Positions 52,141 through 62,819 of a stretch of 64,000 nucleotides of DNA are shown here, one piece after another. The stretch is from Bugula neritina. Taxonomy: Eukaryota > Bryozoa > Gymnolaemata > Cheilostomatida > Bugulidae. The notes beneath the pieces were generated by a model. It did not search any database. It was not told where the DNA came from and worked only from the letters and a program-made list of their open reading frames with translations. The stretch is taken from assembly GCA_964035545.1 (NCBI GenBank), contig OZ037766.1:12037722-12101721 (forward strand), given 5' to 3'. The first letter of the stretch is position 1. Each line of letters starts with the position of its first letter. A program made the translations under genes and the position numbers.

Positions 52141-55100
52141 TTACTTAGTCAATTGATCTGATGAAGTGACATATTTATAATCAGGGTGATCAAATGCTCT
52201 ACTTTTCCTGATAAACCCGGAAGGGTTAGGATTACCCAGTTGTGTGTCACTCTGGCTTACATAAACTTTTTTAGTTCTATCACCGGCAATCTTGTCAACA
52301 CAGCTTGAAGTTGCTGGACTGTTGGAGAGTATTTCTTCATTGTTAACAGACTGAAAATTTACAAATAATAATCCATGAGGCAGAACCAATTTTTTACGGA
52401 TTCTTCTTATGCTAGTTTTACAACTAGTTTTAGCAAACCATGTAATAGCAATATGCTGAATACCATACCTTTTTCAATAAAAACACACATGCAATATTTT
52501 AATTTTAGAACCGTAAAAAGGTAATTCAAACAAAATATATTTTTGCTCAATAAATTTGGCTCTTACTATTTAGTGTAAAGCTATTTGACATTAAAGCAAT
52601 GTAAAATCATCTGAAACTCAATTATTGTAGTAAACTAACTAATCTTGTCGCTGTAGAACTCAGTGCCTCTTCCCTCGCATCCAATTCTGCCATCTTAGCC
52701 TCATGTTTTCGCTCTGATAGGACTTGATGTCTCACTGCTTCTCTCATAGCAATCCTTCTTCGTTCACCTTTAGTAGTAGCAGGTTGTGAGGTGCCAGCAG
52801 TTTCTACAATATTAAAATAATCTGACGTGACAGTAGATTCCTTAAACTTAGATCTTCTAAAATACAGTCTATGTTTCTGAAATAAAAGATGAAACAGATA
52901 AGATGAAAGGCGGCGCAACTACGTGTCATTTTGCTGACATAAGCTCAATGTTAACTAAAAAGCTTGATGGGAAAATTAAAATCAGACACACACGCACGCA
53001 CGCACGCACACACACACACCACAAAATGACATGGAAAATAACATTATAAGAGAAACTGGCAGACATATATGTGAATATTATAGACTAATATATCAAAAAT
53101 ATGAACAACAGTATGAAAATTATAATTCTAAGTATTTAAAAAGTTTAAATATCTAATAACTACATTTTGTTAGAGTTTAGATCTTTTTATACCTGCAGAA
53201 TGTTTAAACGCAGAGAACTAATTTCTGCTTCATAAGATGTTCCCGTATACTAATTTTATTGTGTTTGAAGATTAACTGACCTGCATATGCCCCTGGAGCA
53301 AGTGGATACAAATCATCTTCATACTTTCCTGAATCTAGCCACCGCTCATGTTTCTTCAGCTACGAACAGTAGAACAATTAAAAAGAAGACCAGAATAATT
53401 TGTCTTCAAAATATAAGAAACATAAAGAGAGCCCATTTATTTATAATACGCAGTACAAACAATTTTAAAGGTAAATAAAGCGCCACTAAAATATGTATAA
53501 TAAAAATATAACAACAGTTGGACATGTATATATTAACACTTATTTTGAAAAAAATACCAGCATACTAAAAGTTTAATTGTCTCCCCATCATTATAAGGTA
53601 CAGGGGACAATCTGTTAACCAGGCTCACACTCTGCCACCTCTCAGTCTCATACCAGTCTTGTAGCTGCTTCTGAAATCCCAAGTTAGGATTGGCAATAGG
53701 TCTGGTTGCTACAAAAATACCAATTGAAAGCAATTTACAAATTACTTCAAATTTTTAAAACTAATAGTAAGGAAAAAGATGCCGAATATATGTAAGTTGC
53801 CAAAGCATAGTAAAATAAGTACTATAAAACTAGTAAGCATGACCAGAGATCTGACAGCAAATAGAAAAAAATAAAAGGAAGCATTGAATAGAATTCTGAA
53901 AATGGCGACAGTGATTTTAGTGTTGAATCACTGCACATTTAATTTTCCAAACATTAGAACTTGGCAAATGCATTTCAAAATTACTCAGTAAGTTCATGAG
54001 ATATAAACCTAAAGTTTACAGATAAATAATGAGAAATTACACTTTCATATTTTTAAAATTTTAAAATATTGATTTTATTGAATGATGCAACACATTCTGC
54101 TGGCTAAATATAAGCAAAATAAAGTAATTAAGAGTTTAAGTTATAAAAGTAAATTACAAAGAAAACAACATTTTCTAGTTGAAGGTAAATTCATTGGCAT
54201 AGCTTAACCATCAAATTCTTATTGAAATTTTGCTAGAATAAAAAATCACATTTAGGAATAAATAAAGGTTTTACTAAAAGCATTATAAAATACATTTATA
54301 AGATCTGTCAAAATTTATTGACAATGTATTAACTAATGATTTGTATAATGATTTGTAGTAATCTGAAGCTGGTTCAAACATGGTTACTAAAGTATAGGTG
54401 AATATATATGTTGAAATAAACAAACAATAAAATATGACGACTACAAACTAATGATATACCATGATAGAAACACAAGTTTTGAAATAAGAATTATTTGGGG
54501 AAAGCGTTTATCAAAATTTACATGGAATAAATAAAGATTCAGATAAAATTGTGCAGCTATCTCAAAATACTATTTCCAAGAGAAAAACAAACATATTATT
54601 ATGATTAGCATTCTCACCTCGAACACACGAGATTGCTTGCCTCCAGTTCAGATCTGATATAGCTAATAGATAAGAAGCAGTAACAGTAACACTTCTTGAA
54701 ATCCCCGCTACACAATGTACTAACACAACACCTATACACACAAAAAACTGGCTTCACTATACAATGATCAGCATGAGTGTCAATTAAAAAAGAAACATCA
54801 AACTGGTTTCCAATGCATCAATCTCAGTTGACCAGAGAAATATGTTCAACGTATGATTTTGTTAAAGCGATCAATAAGTCATACTGCTTTTGCAGTGTAA
54901 ATGCAGAATAAAGTTGCTTGAAAAGAGATGATCGCATTAATGCAAGCACACCCATAAAATATACCTTTTTCAGCTCGGGCTTGGTGTATGAACTCTATAC
55001 ACTGATTAAAATGACAAGAAATATTTTCTGTAGATTTGTCTTCAATGTTGATAACCAGACGCCTAAACACAAAAAGGGAGAACACTATACAGTACATTTT

Positions 55101-56274
55101 TAGTGTTTTAAACAAAGATAGGAGTTGTCAACTCTTGATTAGTTTTAGCAGCTAGTTATAAAATAAATTTTATCAGCAAAAATTAATAGATTGGAGAAGA
55201 ATGAGTTACATGACTGCTAATTTTGAGAGTATGATTAAATTGCCAATTGAAGGAAAAAATGGTTAAAACGACTTGAGAGATTTAAAAAATAAAAAGCAGC
55301 ATTTTGCTAAAGTTGAAAAATTTATGTAGATCATGTCTTTATGTAATGTTGTAATACTATTTCACAATTTGTGCTACACCTGCTGAAGTTAGGACAGTTC
55401 CTGTTATGCGTTTGTCTTCGTATGTTGGTTATTATAAAGTATAGAGAAAACTATTTAACAACAAATAAAAAACTAGAATTTTCTCCACAAAACATAAAAC
55501 ACTGATAAGGTTGATGTAGATAAATACTTTAATCTAGGTGCATGTGTAGGAGTGGAGAGATTACAAGCAGAGAGAACGTGTGTAATTTCGTTTTCTTCAA
55601 GCTGATTATTGTCAGTGCTGTCTGCAAAGCTGCCAACATAAAGTCCAGGTAAGACCTAAACATAAAGATATAGTTTTCATATAAACCTATTGTAAAGTTA
55701 TGAAAATATAAAATAATTTATGGAGAGCTCTGTACTAATTTCTTCAATAACTTTTTGGTATACCTAATTAGCTTTAAATAGCTACAATAGCTAATGCCAT
55801 AAACCTCTAAAAATATGTCAATTTGGTATTATTAATTTTAAAAACTATACAGAAATAGGAATATAAAATCATGCTTTTTTAGTGAAATCCCATGTTACAT
55901 AGCAGGTAAACATAAATTATGTTTAGCATAATAACCACAAAAAACATGGCAATGGCTAAAATCATACTTAGTTTAGGCTTTAAAAAAGTCATCAGTAATT
56001 TTAATTGCAAAATGCAAGCGATTATGTAATTTATATTTTATATTGAGAGATTATATGCATCAATACTGAATAATTCACTTTATTTCAAAAACAATTAGTT
56101 TGAATTGCTTTGATTTAACTAGGTAAAAATACTTTTTTATATATATGAACATTGAAAAAAATGAATAGCTGAAACGGTACAGCAAGAGTTCATAAATTCC
56201 TCATTAAATCAGTACTAACTGGCTCTTCTCAATTTACCAACTTGGCTACTTACTTTGCTCATTCCCTTTCCCAT
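52141..56274 (-). CDS. DUSP22: DUSP22/DUSP15-like dual-specificity phosphatase with C-terminal extension
   Basis: Nine exons with consistent phases: 56274-56254, 55655-55528, 55062-54965, 54731-54618, 53708-53566, 53359-53281, 53224-53193, 52876-52640, 52350-52141; 353 aa. The 7-codon first exon encodes MGKGMSK, a likely N-myristoylation signal matching the DUSP22/15 start, followed by VLPGLYVGSF. The catalytic loop VHCVAGISRS has the HCxxGxxRS signature; the Asp in NIEDKSTEN sits where the general acid is expected; ANPNLGFQKQL is the conserved family block. DUSP22/JKAP acts on MAPK-pathway substrates and FAK, at membranes through myristoylation. The last about 150 residues, including a charged helical stretch (RRIAMREAVRHQVLSERKHE), exceed the vertebrate DUSP22 length and have no known domain. 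A 32-nt exon is needed for the frame. Its start codon is only about 230 bp from a divergent LTR. Confidence 0.92.
52987..53021. repeat. CACG/CA microsatellite
   Basis: CACACACGCACGCACGCACG passing into pure CA, in intron 7 of the phosphatase gene. Confidence 0.9.
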
Positions 56275-56502
56275 GTTGAGCTCACTTCCAAAACCTCATA
56301 TTTAGGAAGACAAATATAAATGCCTTCTAAAAGATCCTAGAATAACGGCCCCAATTTTTTGCATGAAGCCTCTACAACCAATCACATATTGTGGTAAAAT
56401 TGTGTATAGTATAACTAAGGCTGTATTTCCCTTATTCTTATTAACTTCATTCCCATGGAATGCGTGTTTTCCTAGATATACATCATTACATAGCTATAGT
56501 AT

Positions 56503-57105
56503 TGTAACAGCTAAGTGTTAGTTGGCAATGATAGGATTAGCTATTATTCCCAGCTACTTATTACTACTGACGTGACTGGATTAGCTATTGTTTCTGACGG
56601 CTCACAGGAACACTTATATAATCAAGATAACCGGGATTTCCCTGCGAAGTTCGCTCGATTCGAGCGATTCCTTTATTCTAGCCCTGCGAATCCCTGCGAT
56701 TCAAGCGAATTCCCTCGAATTCGCTCGGAACATTCTAGTGGAAATGTTTCCCAACGTATAAAAGGAGGCCCTCAACACAGTAGAGTCAGTCTTCAGCCAG
56801 CAGCACAACAGGACACATCTCGGAGCTACCAAGCCAGGACAATAACACACTTAGTTAATTATCTTATACTTTGTTTACCAATTTACTAGTAAGTTTTCCA
56901 TACATGTAAGGAGTTGTCCTCCCTAACTGCTATTTTTGGATTTATATATATTATGGAGTAAATAAAGGGGATTGTGAGTATTACATTTCTTATTTATTGT
57001 GCATAAATACCCTCCTACAAAAAGTCATTGTGTTCAATCAGCTAACAACCCACACCAATAATTGCATGCAGCGAATCATAACATTCTACGCATAAAATTA
57101 TTACA
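56503..57105 (+). repeat. 5' long terminal repeat
   Basis: Begins TGTAACAG and ends TTACA, giving the expected TG..CA ends with a 5-bp inverted repeat, immediately before the primer binding site. It holds TATAAAAG at 56757-56764 and AATAAA at 56961-56966, in U3 and R order. The right border is fixed by the PBS; the left border rests on the terminal motif alone because the 3' LTR is not available. Confidence 0.75.
56757..56764 (+). promoter_or_regulatory. LTR TATA box
   Basis: TATAAAAG in a good context inside the LTR, about 200 bp upstream of the AATAAA signal. Upstream are palindromic GC-rich repeats (TCGCTCGATTCGAGCGA) and a GAACATTCTAGTGGAA stretch that partly resembles a heat-shock element. 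Confidence 0.7.
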
Positions 57106-57106
57106 C

Positions 57107-57124
57107 TGGTGGCAGCAGTGGGAT
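57107..57124 (+). other. Primer binding site, tRNA-Leu type
   Basis: TGGTGGCAGCAGTGGGAT follows the LTR end after one base. Its complement ends in TGCTGCCACCA and matches the 3' end of leucine tRNAs of the AAG type (one difference from the human sequence as I remember it). Confidence 0.7.
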
Positions 57125-57174
57125 AATCGTCTGGTACGGACTAAGCTGATGCTCCCCTACGGGGAGAGACAACA

Positions 57175-58275
57175 ATGGATCCATTGAGGCCAGCGCCAGA
57201 GCTCGGGCCTGATGATGAACCAGCAGGAGGACGCTTCACCCTAGAGACATTGATTCGGACTATCTGGGAAGACAGGGCAGCTGTACAGGCTCCACCTGGT
57301 GACAGGTTCCGCCTTAAAGCGCCAGTCTTCGACGGTGAAGGAAATGTAGAACAATTTCTACAGGAATTCCGCGAGGTGGCCGTGGCCTCCCAGTGGCCGG
57401 CCCAGGTGGAATTACTGCAACTACGGTCCTGCCTGACAGGTCGAGCCAAACCCTATGCGGTAGGCCCGAATAGGGACCACATCATTGAGGCTCTGCGCGG
57501 CCGCTTCGGACTTACCGTCCGGGACGCGAGAGCCCGCCTACAAGGACTCCGACGAGACCCTAAGGTCTCACTACAGGATCACGCCAACAAAGTGGAGCAG
57601 CTAGTCCAGGTAGCCTACGGTAACGTAGACCTGGAGTCACGCCAGGCCATCACCTTTGATATCTTCCTGCAATCGCTCAATAACCTGAGCCTGCAACGGT
57701 ATCTCTTGGCAGCTGGGGTCGACACCATTGAGGCTGCTCTGACCAGAAGAAAGGCGTACTACCAGATCGGCGGGAGTCAGGACTGTGACAGCAGTGCCCG
57801 ACGAGTCGAGTCAGACTGGGGAGAGGCTGCCGAAGACATTCGGCCGAGGCCTCAAGTAGCGGCCGCCGCCACTACACCCCCAACCCCACCCGAACTCTCC
57901 ATGGTATTGGAGGTGGTGGACAAACTGCAAGAAGAGATCGCAACATTGCGACGGGCCCAAACTACTGACAGACCGGATCGGTCATACGGTAGTCAGCCCA
58001 ACAAGGACGCTCAGTTAGAGCCTAGGGTAGCAGCTACTGCACCTACCCCATCGACCTCAGCCGAAGTCTCCATGGTACTGGAGGTGGTGCGAGATCTACA
58101 GGCCGAAGTTAAGGCCCTGAGACGGGCCCAAACTACTAACCGGCCGAATCAGCCACGTAGTAGTCGCCCCGAAGGGTCTTCTCTCACGTGTTGGAAGTGT
58201 GGGACAACAGGTCATGTGCAACGAGACTGTCCCCGAGGACGCAGCGGTCCGTTAAACACCCAAGGCCTGCGGTAA
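57175..58275 (+). CDS. gag: Gag polyprotein with CCHC zinc knuckle
   Basis: 366 aa, starting at the first ATG after the primer site. Capsid-like region around residues 45-195 has the gypsy Gag pattern (VFDGEGNVEQFLQEF ... then a Trp-rich helix). Residues about 240-335 contain two tandem copies of a 57-residue coiled-coil unit (MVLEVV..LQ.E...LRRAQTT). One zinc knuckle, CWKCGTTGHVQRDC, is near the C-terminus. It forms the nucleocapsid shell around element RNA. The protease frame follows in the -1 phase. Confidence 0.92.
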   Translation: MDPLRPAPELGPDDEPAGGRFTLETLIRTIWEDRAAVQAPPGDRFRLKAPVFDGEGNVEQFLQEFREVAVASQWPAQVELLQLRSCLTGRAKPYAVGPNRDHIIEALRGRFGLTVRDARARLQGLRRDPKVSLQDHANKVEQLVQVAYGNVDLESRQAITFDIFLQSLNNLSLQRYLLAAGVDTIEAALTRRKAYYQIGGSQDCDSSARRVESDWGEAAEDIRPRPQVAAAATTPPTPPELSMVLEVVDKLQEEIATLRRAQTTDRPDRSYGSQPNKDAQLEPRVAATAPTPSTSAEVSMVLEVVRDLQAEVKALRRAQTTNRPNQPRSSRPEGSSLTCWKCGTTGHVQRDCPRGRSGPLNTQGLR

Positions 58276-59081
58276 TCTCCGCCACCCGCAGGCCGAGTCT
58301 CCAGACTCACCCGAGGAGGGTTTACTCTGCACCCAGGGAGGCGCAGACGAAACCCCCCTCATCCGAATGGCAAGCTCCCCGGAGAACTTGGAGGCCGAAA
58401 GGCCTGCCCGAACCTCCAGCTTGGCCACTCAACAACCGGTTCGCGGGGTTACCCGAGGAGGTTGTGGAGGAGGATACTGATTCCGACCGGGATTTCCCCC
58501 GACTGCCCTCCAAACCTCAGAAAACCCCCGTGGTCCCTAGGACGTGTAAGAGGCCTACCGTCCAGACCCAGGAAGTGTCTCCCCCAGAGACAGACTACTC
58601 GAAGCACACCCAACCATACGGAAGCAGCTATTTCCTGCCCGGCAAGATTGCGGGCAAAGCTGCCACCTTCCTGTTGGACACTGGGTGCACCACAAACCTT
58701 CTGAGTAGGCGTCTCTTCGACACTCTTGGCGCTCGGGAGCGGGAAAGCCTCAAGCCGTATAATGGTGAGCACGGTACGTTGGCGGACGGATCGAGCATAC
58801 CATTTTACGGCCTCATCTCACTACCCGGAAGAGTTCGGGATCTCGTAATCCACGAGACCTTCATAGTGAGTCACCTGAAGGAGGATGCTATTCTTGGCAT
58901 GCCCTTCCTTGAGGAGCACCAATGCCACATGGACTTCAACAAGTCAGCAATAGTGGTGGATGGCAAGGAACTTACCTGCGTGGATAAGTTCGGCAGGCGT
59001 ACAGGTGGTCCGGGACAGCCTAATTCCCGGGCGCTCTCAGGCTACACTCCTGTGCAGGGTCAACTGCAAGGAGATCTCTGA
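58188..59081 (+). CDS. Aspartic protease region of pol
   Basis: Open frame overlapping the end of gag in the -1 frame. A Pro/Arg-rich linker leads into the retropepsin core FLLDTGCTTNLLS (active-site DTG at 58677-58685) and a flap/ILGMPFL motif. The frame diverges from its likely continuation near 58990 and stops at 59081, whereas the reverse-transcriptase frame takes over in +1. The listed start is only the beginning of the open stretch, not a proven initiation codon. Confidence 0.85.
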   Translation: MLEVWDNRSCATRLSPRTQRSVKHPRPAVISATRRPSLQTHPRRVYSAPREAQTKPPSSEWQAPRRTWRPKGLPEPPAWPLNNRFAGLPEEVVEEDTDSDRDFPRLPSKPQKTPVVPRTCKRPTVQTQEVSPPETDYSKHTQPYGSSYFLPGKIAGKAATFLLDTGCTTNLLSRRLFDTLGARERESLKPYNGEHGTLADGSSIPFYGLISLPGRVRDLVIHETFIVSHLKEDAILGMPFLEEHQCHMDFNKSAIVVDGKELTCVDKFGRRTGGPGQPNSRALSGYTPVQGQLQGDL

Positions 59082-61017
59082 GCTAGGGGTTGTGGAGGGC
59101 ATGCACGGAAAGGTACAATTGGCAAACAGCCTGAATCGGCTAGACTGCCGTGGAGAGTTCCTGGTGCAGTGCATCAACCCCTACGCGGAGCCGGTGAAGT
59201 TATCGGCTGGTTCACTGGTGGGCAGGTATCACTCGGTTCAGGAGACTGATGTTGGGCCCACACTCGATGCGACGTCGGAGACACCGAGTCGCCCCCTGGA
59301 GTCTGGCATGGGACCAGTCCCAGAGCATGTGGCGGAATTATACAAGGGAGCCTGTGGTGGTTGTGGAAGTAACGTGGAGCGCCAACGGATGGCCCAGTTA
59401 CTTCGAGAGTACCAAGATGTATTCAGCCAAGGAGACGAGGACATGGGGTTGACTAACGTAGTGCGGCACGAGATACCCCTAGTAACAGGGACTGCCCCCA
59501 TACGACAACCCACTCGACGGCTAGGCCCGGAAAAGGAGAGGGAGGTTAGCCGGCAAGTCCAGGACTTGCTTGATCGGGACCTGATTGAGCCAGCCCACGG
59601 TGCGTGGAGCTCACCAGTCGTTCTGGTCAAAAAGAAGGATGGGAGCTGGAGATTCTGCGTTGATTACCGCAAGTTGAACAGCGTCACCATCCAGGATGCC
59701 TACCCCCTCCCCCGGATAGACGAGTCGCTAGATGCCCTCGCGGGAAGTAGATACTTCAGCACGCTGGACCTACTGAGTGGATACTGGCAAGTACCCCTCA
59801 GTCCTGATGCACAGGACAAGGCCGCGTTCATCACCCGCGATGGCCTCTGGAGATGGAAGGTGTTGCCATTCGGGCTGACATCCGCCCCGGCCACCTTTCA
59901 GCGGCTCATGGAGCAGGTCCTCAGTGGGTTACACTGGAAGACGCTGCTAGTCTATCTGGACGACGTCATTGTTATCTCGCCAGACTTTTCGACTCATGTC
60001 AGTCGTCTGCGCGAGGTCTTTGACCGTCTCCGGGCCGCCGGGCTAAAGCTTAAACCCTCGAAATGTGCTCTCCTGCAGCAGGAAGTCAAATATCTCGGAC
60101 ATGTGGTCAGCCGGGACGGCGTTGCCACCGACCCCGAGAAAGTACGGGCCGTACAAGACTGGACTGTTCCCCAAGATATCCATGAACTAAGAGCGTTCCT
60201 AGGACTGGTGGGATATTACCGGCAGTATATCCCTGAATTCGCAGGTATGGCACAGCCATTAAATCGGCTAACCGCCAAAGGAGTCCGGTGGCGTTGGACT
60301 CAGGAAGAACAACAGGCTTTTGATCATCTCAAGGCCCGGCTAGTGGAGGCACCCATCCTGGCTTACCCCGACCCGACCAAACAGTATATCTTGGATACAG
60401 ACGCTAGCGACCACAGTATGGGGGCTGTGTTGTCCCAGGTACAAGGAGGTACCGAGGTAGTGGTGGCGTACTACAGCAAGGCCCTCTCCTCCGCCGAAAG
60501 AAACTACTGCACGACCAGGAAGGAACTCCTAGCAGTAGTTAAGGCGGTGAAGCATTTCCGGCCATATCTATATGGTAGAACGTTCAGATTACGAACTGAC
60601 CATGCATCACTGATATGGCTGTGCAAACGGGCCGAACCCTCCAGCCAGGTCGCCAGGTGGCTCGAAATACTTGCAGAATTCTCATATCGGATTGAACATC
60701 GCGCCGGCCGGAAGCATGGAAATGCTGATGGTCTGAGCCGTCGTCCAGAGAGAGACTGCAAGCAATGCCTCCATATAGAGAAGCGGGACGGGGGACCCGC
60801 CCGCTCGGAAGTCGAGACACAACTGAAGGAAACAGAAGCCTACAGGTGGGAACAAGGCCGACTGCAATCCGATGTCCATTCAGATGCTGTCCAGGCCCTT
60901 CGGGTCAACCCCACCTTAGCCAGAAATGTCCAGGACTTGTGCCGATTACAGGAAACCCTGCCGGGGGTAGTGGGAGAGATATTCAGGGCCAAGAAGGAGC
61001 GGCCGCCGGCCAGGTGA
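58960..61017 (+). CDS. pol: Reverse transcriptase and RNase H region of pol
   Basis: Homology to pol begins at about 59000 and runs to the TGA at 61015. RT motifs are in order: WSSPVVLVKKKDGSWRFC, YFSTLDLLSGYWQ, LPFGLTSAPATFQRLM and the catalytic YLDD at 59953-59964. RNase H follows with ILDTDASDHSMGAVL and the TDHASL block, ending in HRAGRKHGNADGLSR. All visible catalytic residues are intact. The TGA near 61015 interrupts the polyprotein before the integrase; the +1 frame continues the same protein, so this is a single-base indel or a frameshift site. Confidence 0.93.
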   Translation: MARNLPAWISSAGVQVVRDSLIPGRSQATLLCRVNCKEISELGVVEGMHGKVQLANSLNRLDCRGEFLVQCINPYAEPVKLSAGSLVGRYHSVQETDVGPTLDATSETPSRPLESGMGPVPEHVAELYKGACGGCGSNVERQRMAQLLREYQDVFSQGDEDMGLTNVVRHEIPLVTGTAPIRQPTRRLGPEKEREVSRQVQDLLDRDLIEPAHGAWSSPVVLVKKKDGSWRFCVDYRKLNSVTIQDAYPLPRIDESLDALAGSRYFSTLDLLSGYWQVPLSPDAQDKAAFITRDGLWRWKVLPFGLTSAPATFQRLMEQVLSGLHWKTLLVYLDDVIVISPDFSTHVSRLREVFDRLRAAGLKLKPSKCALLQQEVKYLGHVVSRDGVATDPEKVRAVQDWTVPQDIHELRAFLGLVGYYRQYIPEFAGMAQPLNRLTAKGVRWRWTQEEQQAFDHLKARLVEAPILAYPDPTKQYILDTDASDHSMGAVLSQVQGGTEVVVAYYSKALSSAERNYCTTRKELLAVVKAVKHFRPYLYGRTFRLRTDHASLIWLCKRAEPSSQVARWLEILAEFSYRIEHRAGRKHGNADGLSRRPERDCKQCLHIEKRDGGPARSEVETQLKETEAYRWEQGRLQSDVHSDAVQALRVNPTLARNVQDLCRLQETLPGVVGEIFRAKKERPPAR

Positions 61018-61096
61018 GGAGGAGCAGCGGCAGAAGGGCGTTGAATTCCAACAGTTCTGCCACCGCTGGGAATCCCTCAAATTCAACTCAGACGGA

Positions 61097-62620
61097 TTGC
61101 TAACCATCTCCTTGGCAGCAGACAGGCAACACCAGGAACGGGAGCGGGTTGTGTGCCCACACCCCCTCCGGAGAGAGCTCATCTGGGAGACTCACAAGCA
61201 AGCCCATGCGGGGACCAGTAGAGTGATTCGGTGCCTACAGATGCGGTGGTACTGGCCTGGGATGACAAGGGATGTGAGGCTACAGATCCGGCAATGTGAA
61301 ATCTGCCAGGCGAGTAAGCATGGCCGTTCTACCGAGACCACGGGACGGCGCAGGCTGTACGCCGGTCGCCCGTGGCAGACAGTGGCAGTCGACTTGGTGG
61401 GTCCCATGCCGACGTCCGCTCGTGGAAACAACTGGATTCTGGTACTAACGGATCATTTTACTAGGTGGGCAGATGCCTTGGCAATCCCGGACGCCTCCGC
61501 CCCGACGGTAGCCCGAGCTTTAGATCAGCACGTTTTCTGCTATTTCGGGCTACCGGAGCAGATCCACACAGATCAAGGGGCACAGTTCCAATCACAGCTG
61601 ATGAGGGACCTCTGTCGGGTATGGGGGGTCAACCAAAGTAGGACCACCCCCTACCACCCCCAAGGAAATGGCGTAGTGGAACGCAACAACAGGATGTTGG
61701 GGGACGCCCTGAGAAGTCTACTACTAGGGAAAAGCCAAGAAGAATGGGACGCCGTGCTACCCCAGATCATGCGTGCATATCGCAGTACTCCCCACTCTAG
61801 CACCCAGGAGACACCCAATTTCCTAATGCTAGGCCGGGAAACGCGGGTCCCGGATCATCTCACGTACCACGTCCCCCTCCCAGAGGGACCTGTCCACGAA
61901 TACGTGAGAGAGCTGGTTGATAGGATGCGGACGGCCCATGAGGTCTTAAGGGAAAAACAATGGCAAGTGCGAGGGGAAGACTCGGACGAGCCCCCACTCT
62001 ACCAGGCTGGCGATTGGGTATGGATGATTAGTTACAGGAGGAAGCGCGGACAGTCGGCTAAATTACAGCCCAAGTTCGTGGGACCATACTGCATCATCGA
62101 AGTGCTACCCAATCACACGTACCGCGTAGAACGCTCCGGACAGATTTCCGTCCAAAGCGAGAAACGCTTAAAACCGTACTGGGCCAGCCCTGGGGCAGTA
62201 GGACAAGCACCACCACTCCTGGAGCCAGCACGACGACCCACCGGGGGAGGAAGGGTGCCTCCCACCCGAGAGTGGGAACTTCCCTATAACATACCGGAGA
62301 GAAACCCCGAAGCACAAGAACCACCCCCCACTGTGCAAGAGCCCCCCGAGCAACCAGCACCTCAGGCGCCCCCACCAGTAAGACCACCCCCCGCCATACC
62401 AGAGAGGTTAGACCCACCTACCCTGGAAGTAGGAGAGAGTAGAGCCACCAACCCTGGGGGACAGGCCACTTTGCCAGACACAGAAGGCCTAAGGCGTAGC
62501 CAGAGGACTCGAAGACCTCCTGGGTACTTAGGGGAATATTACTGTGGCCAGATAGGGAAAGGATACCTTAGCTCGGAGGACGAAGGGCCCCCCCTTGTAT
62601 TACAACTATTCACCACCTAA
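61097..62620 (+). CDS. Integrase region of pol with GPY/F module
   Basis: HHCC zinc domain (HKQAH ... CEICQAS), catalytic D,D-35-E core (VAVDLVGPMP; HTDQGAQFQS; NGVVERNNRML) and a C-terminal GPY module (KFVGPYCIIEV). A Pro-rich tail ends with RRSQRTRRPPGYL. The homologous frame actually begins at about 61016, just after the stop that ends the RT frame. Integrates element cDNA into the host genome. The downstream frame overlaps its last codons. Confidence 0.93.
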   Translation: MLTISLAADRQHQERERVVCPHPLRRELIWETHKQAHAGTSRVIRCLQMRWYWPGMTRDVRLQIRQCEICQASKHGRSTETTGRRRLYAGRPWQTVAVDLVGPMPTSARGNNWILVLTDHFTRWADALAIPDASAPTVARALDQHVFCYFGLPEQIHTDQGAQFQSQLMRDLCRVWGVNQSRTTPYHPQGNGVVERNNRMLGDALRSLLLGKSQEEWDAVLPQIMRAYRSTPHSSTQETPNFLMLGRETRVPDHLTYHVPLPEGPVHEYVRELVDRMRTAHEVLREKQWQVRGEDSDEPPLYQAGDWVWMISYRRKRGQSAKLQPKFVGPYCIIEVLPNHTYRVERSGQISVQSEKRLKPYWASPGAVGQAPPLLEPARRPTGGGRVPPTREWELPYNIPERNPEAQEPPPTVQEPPEQPAPQAPPPVRPPPAIPERLDPPTLEVGESRATNPGGQATLPDTEGLRRSQRTRRPPGYLGEYYCGQIGKGYLSSEDEGPPLVLQLFTT

Positions 62621-62819
62621 CCACACCACCAGGGAGGCTCGATATCGGCAGGGGATCACTTCGATGTTCCTCACCCAGATCGGACAAAAACCCGATCCCG
62701 AAGTTGGAAAAACCCAGGCGAGGGACTCTCGCGATAAACCACGAACGCATACTTCGTTCATTCCAATCGCAGCAAGCACACACGCCACACGGAATTTAAT
62801 CTCTCGCCATCTAACAAAT

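Noticed and set aside
57141-57449. Antisense ORFs across gag and pol (also 58449-58772, 59238-59630, 62094-62417)
   Set aside because: GC-rich coding sequence commonly leaves the opposite strand open; none has domains, and the sense frames carry clear retroelement motifs.
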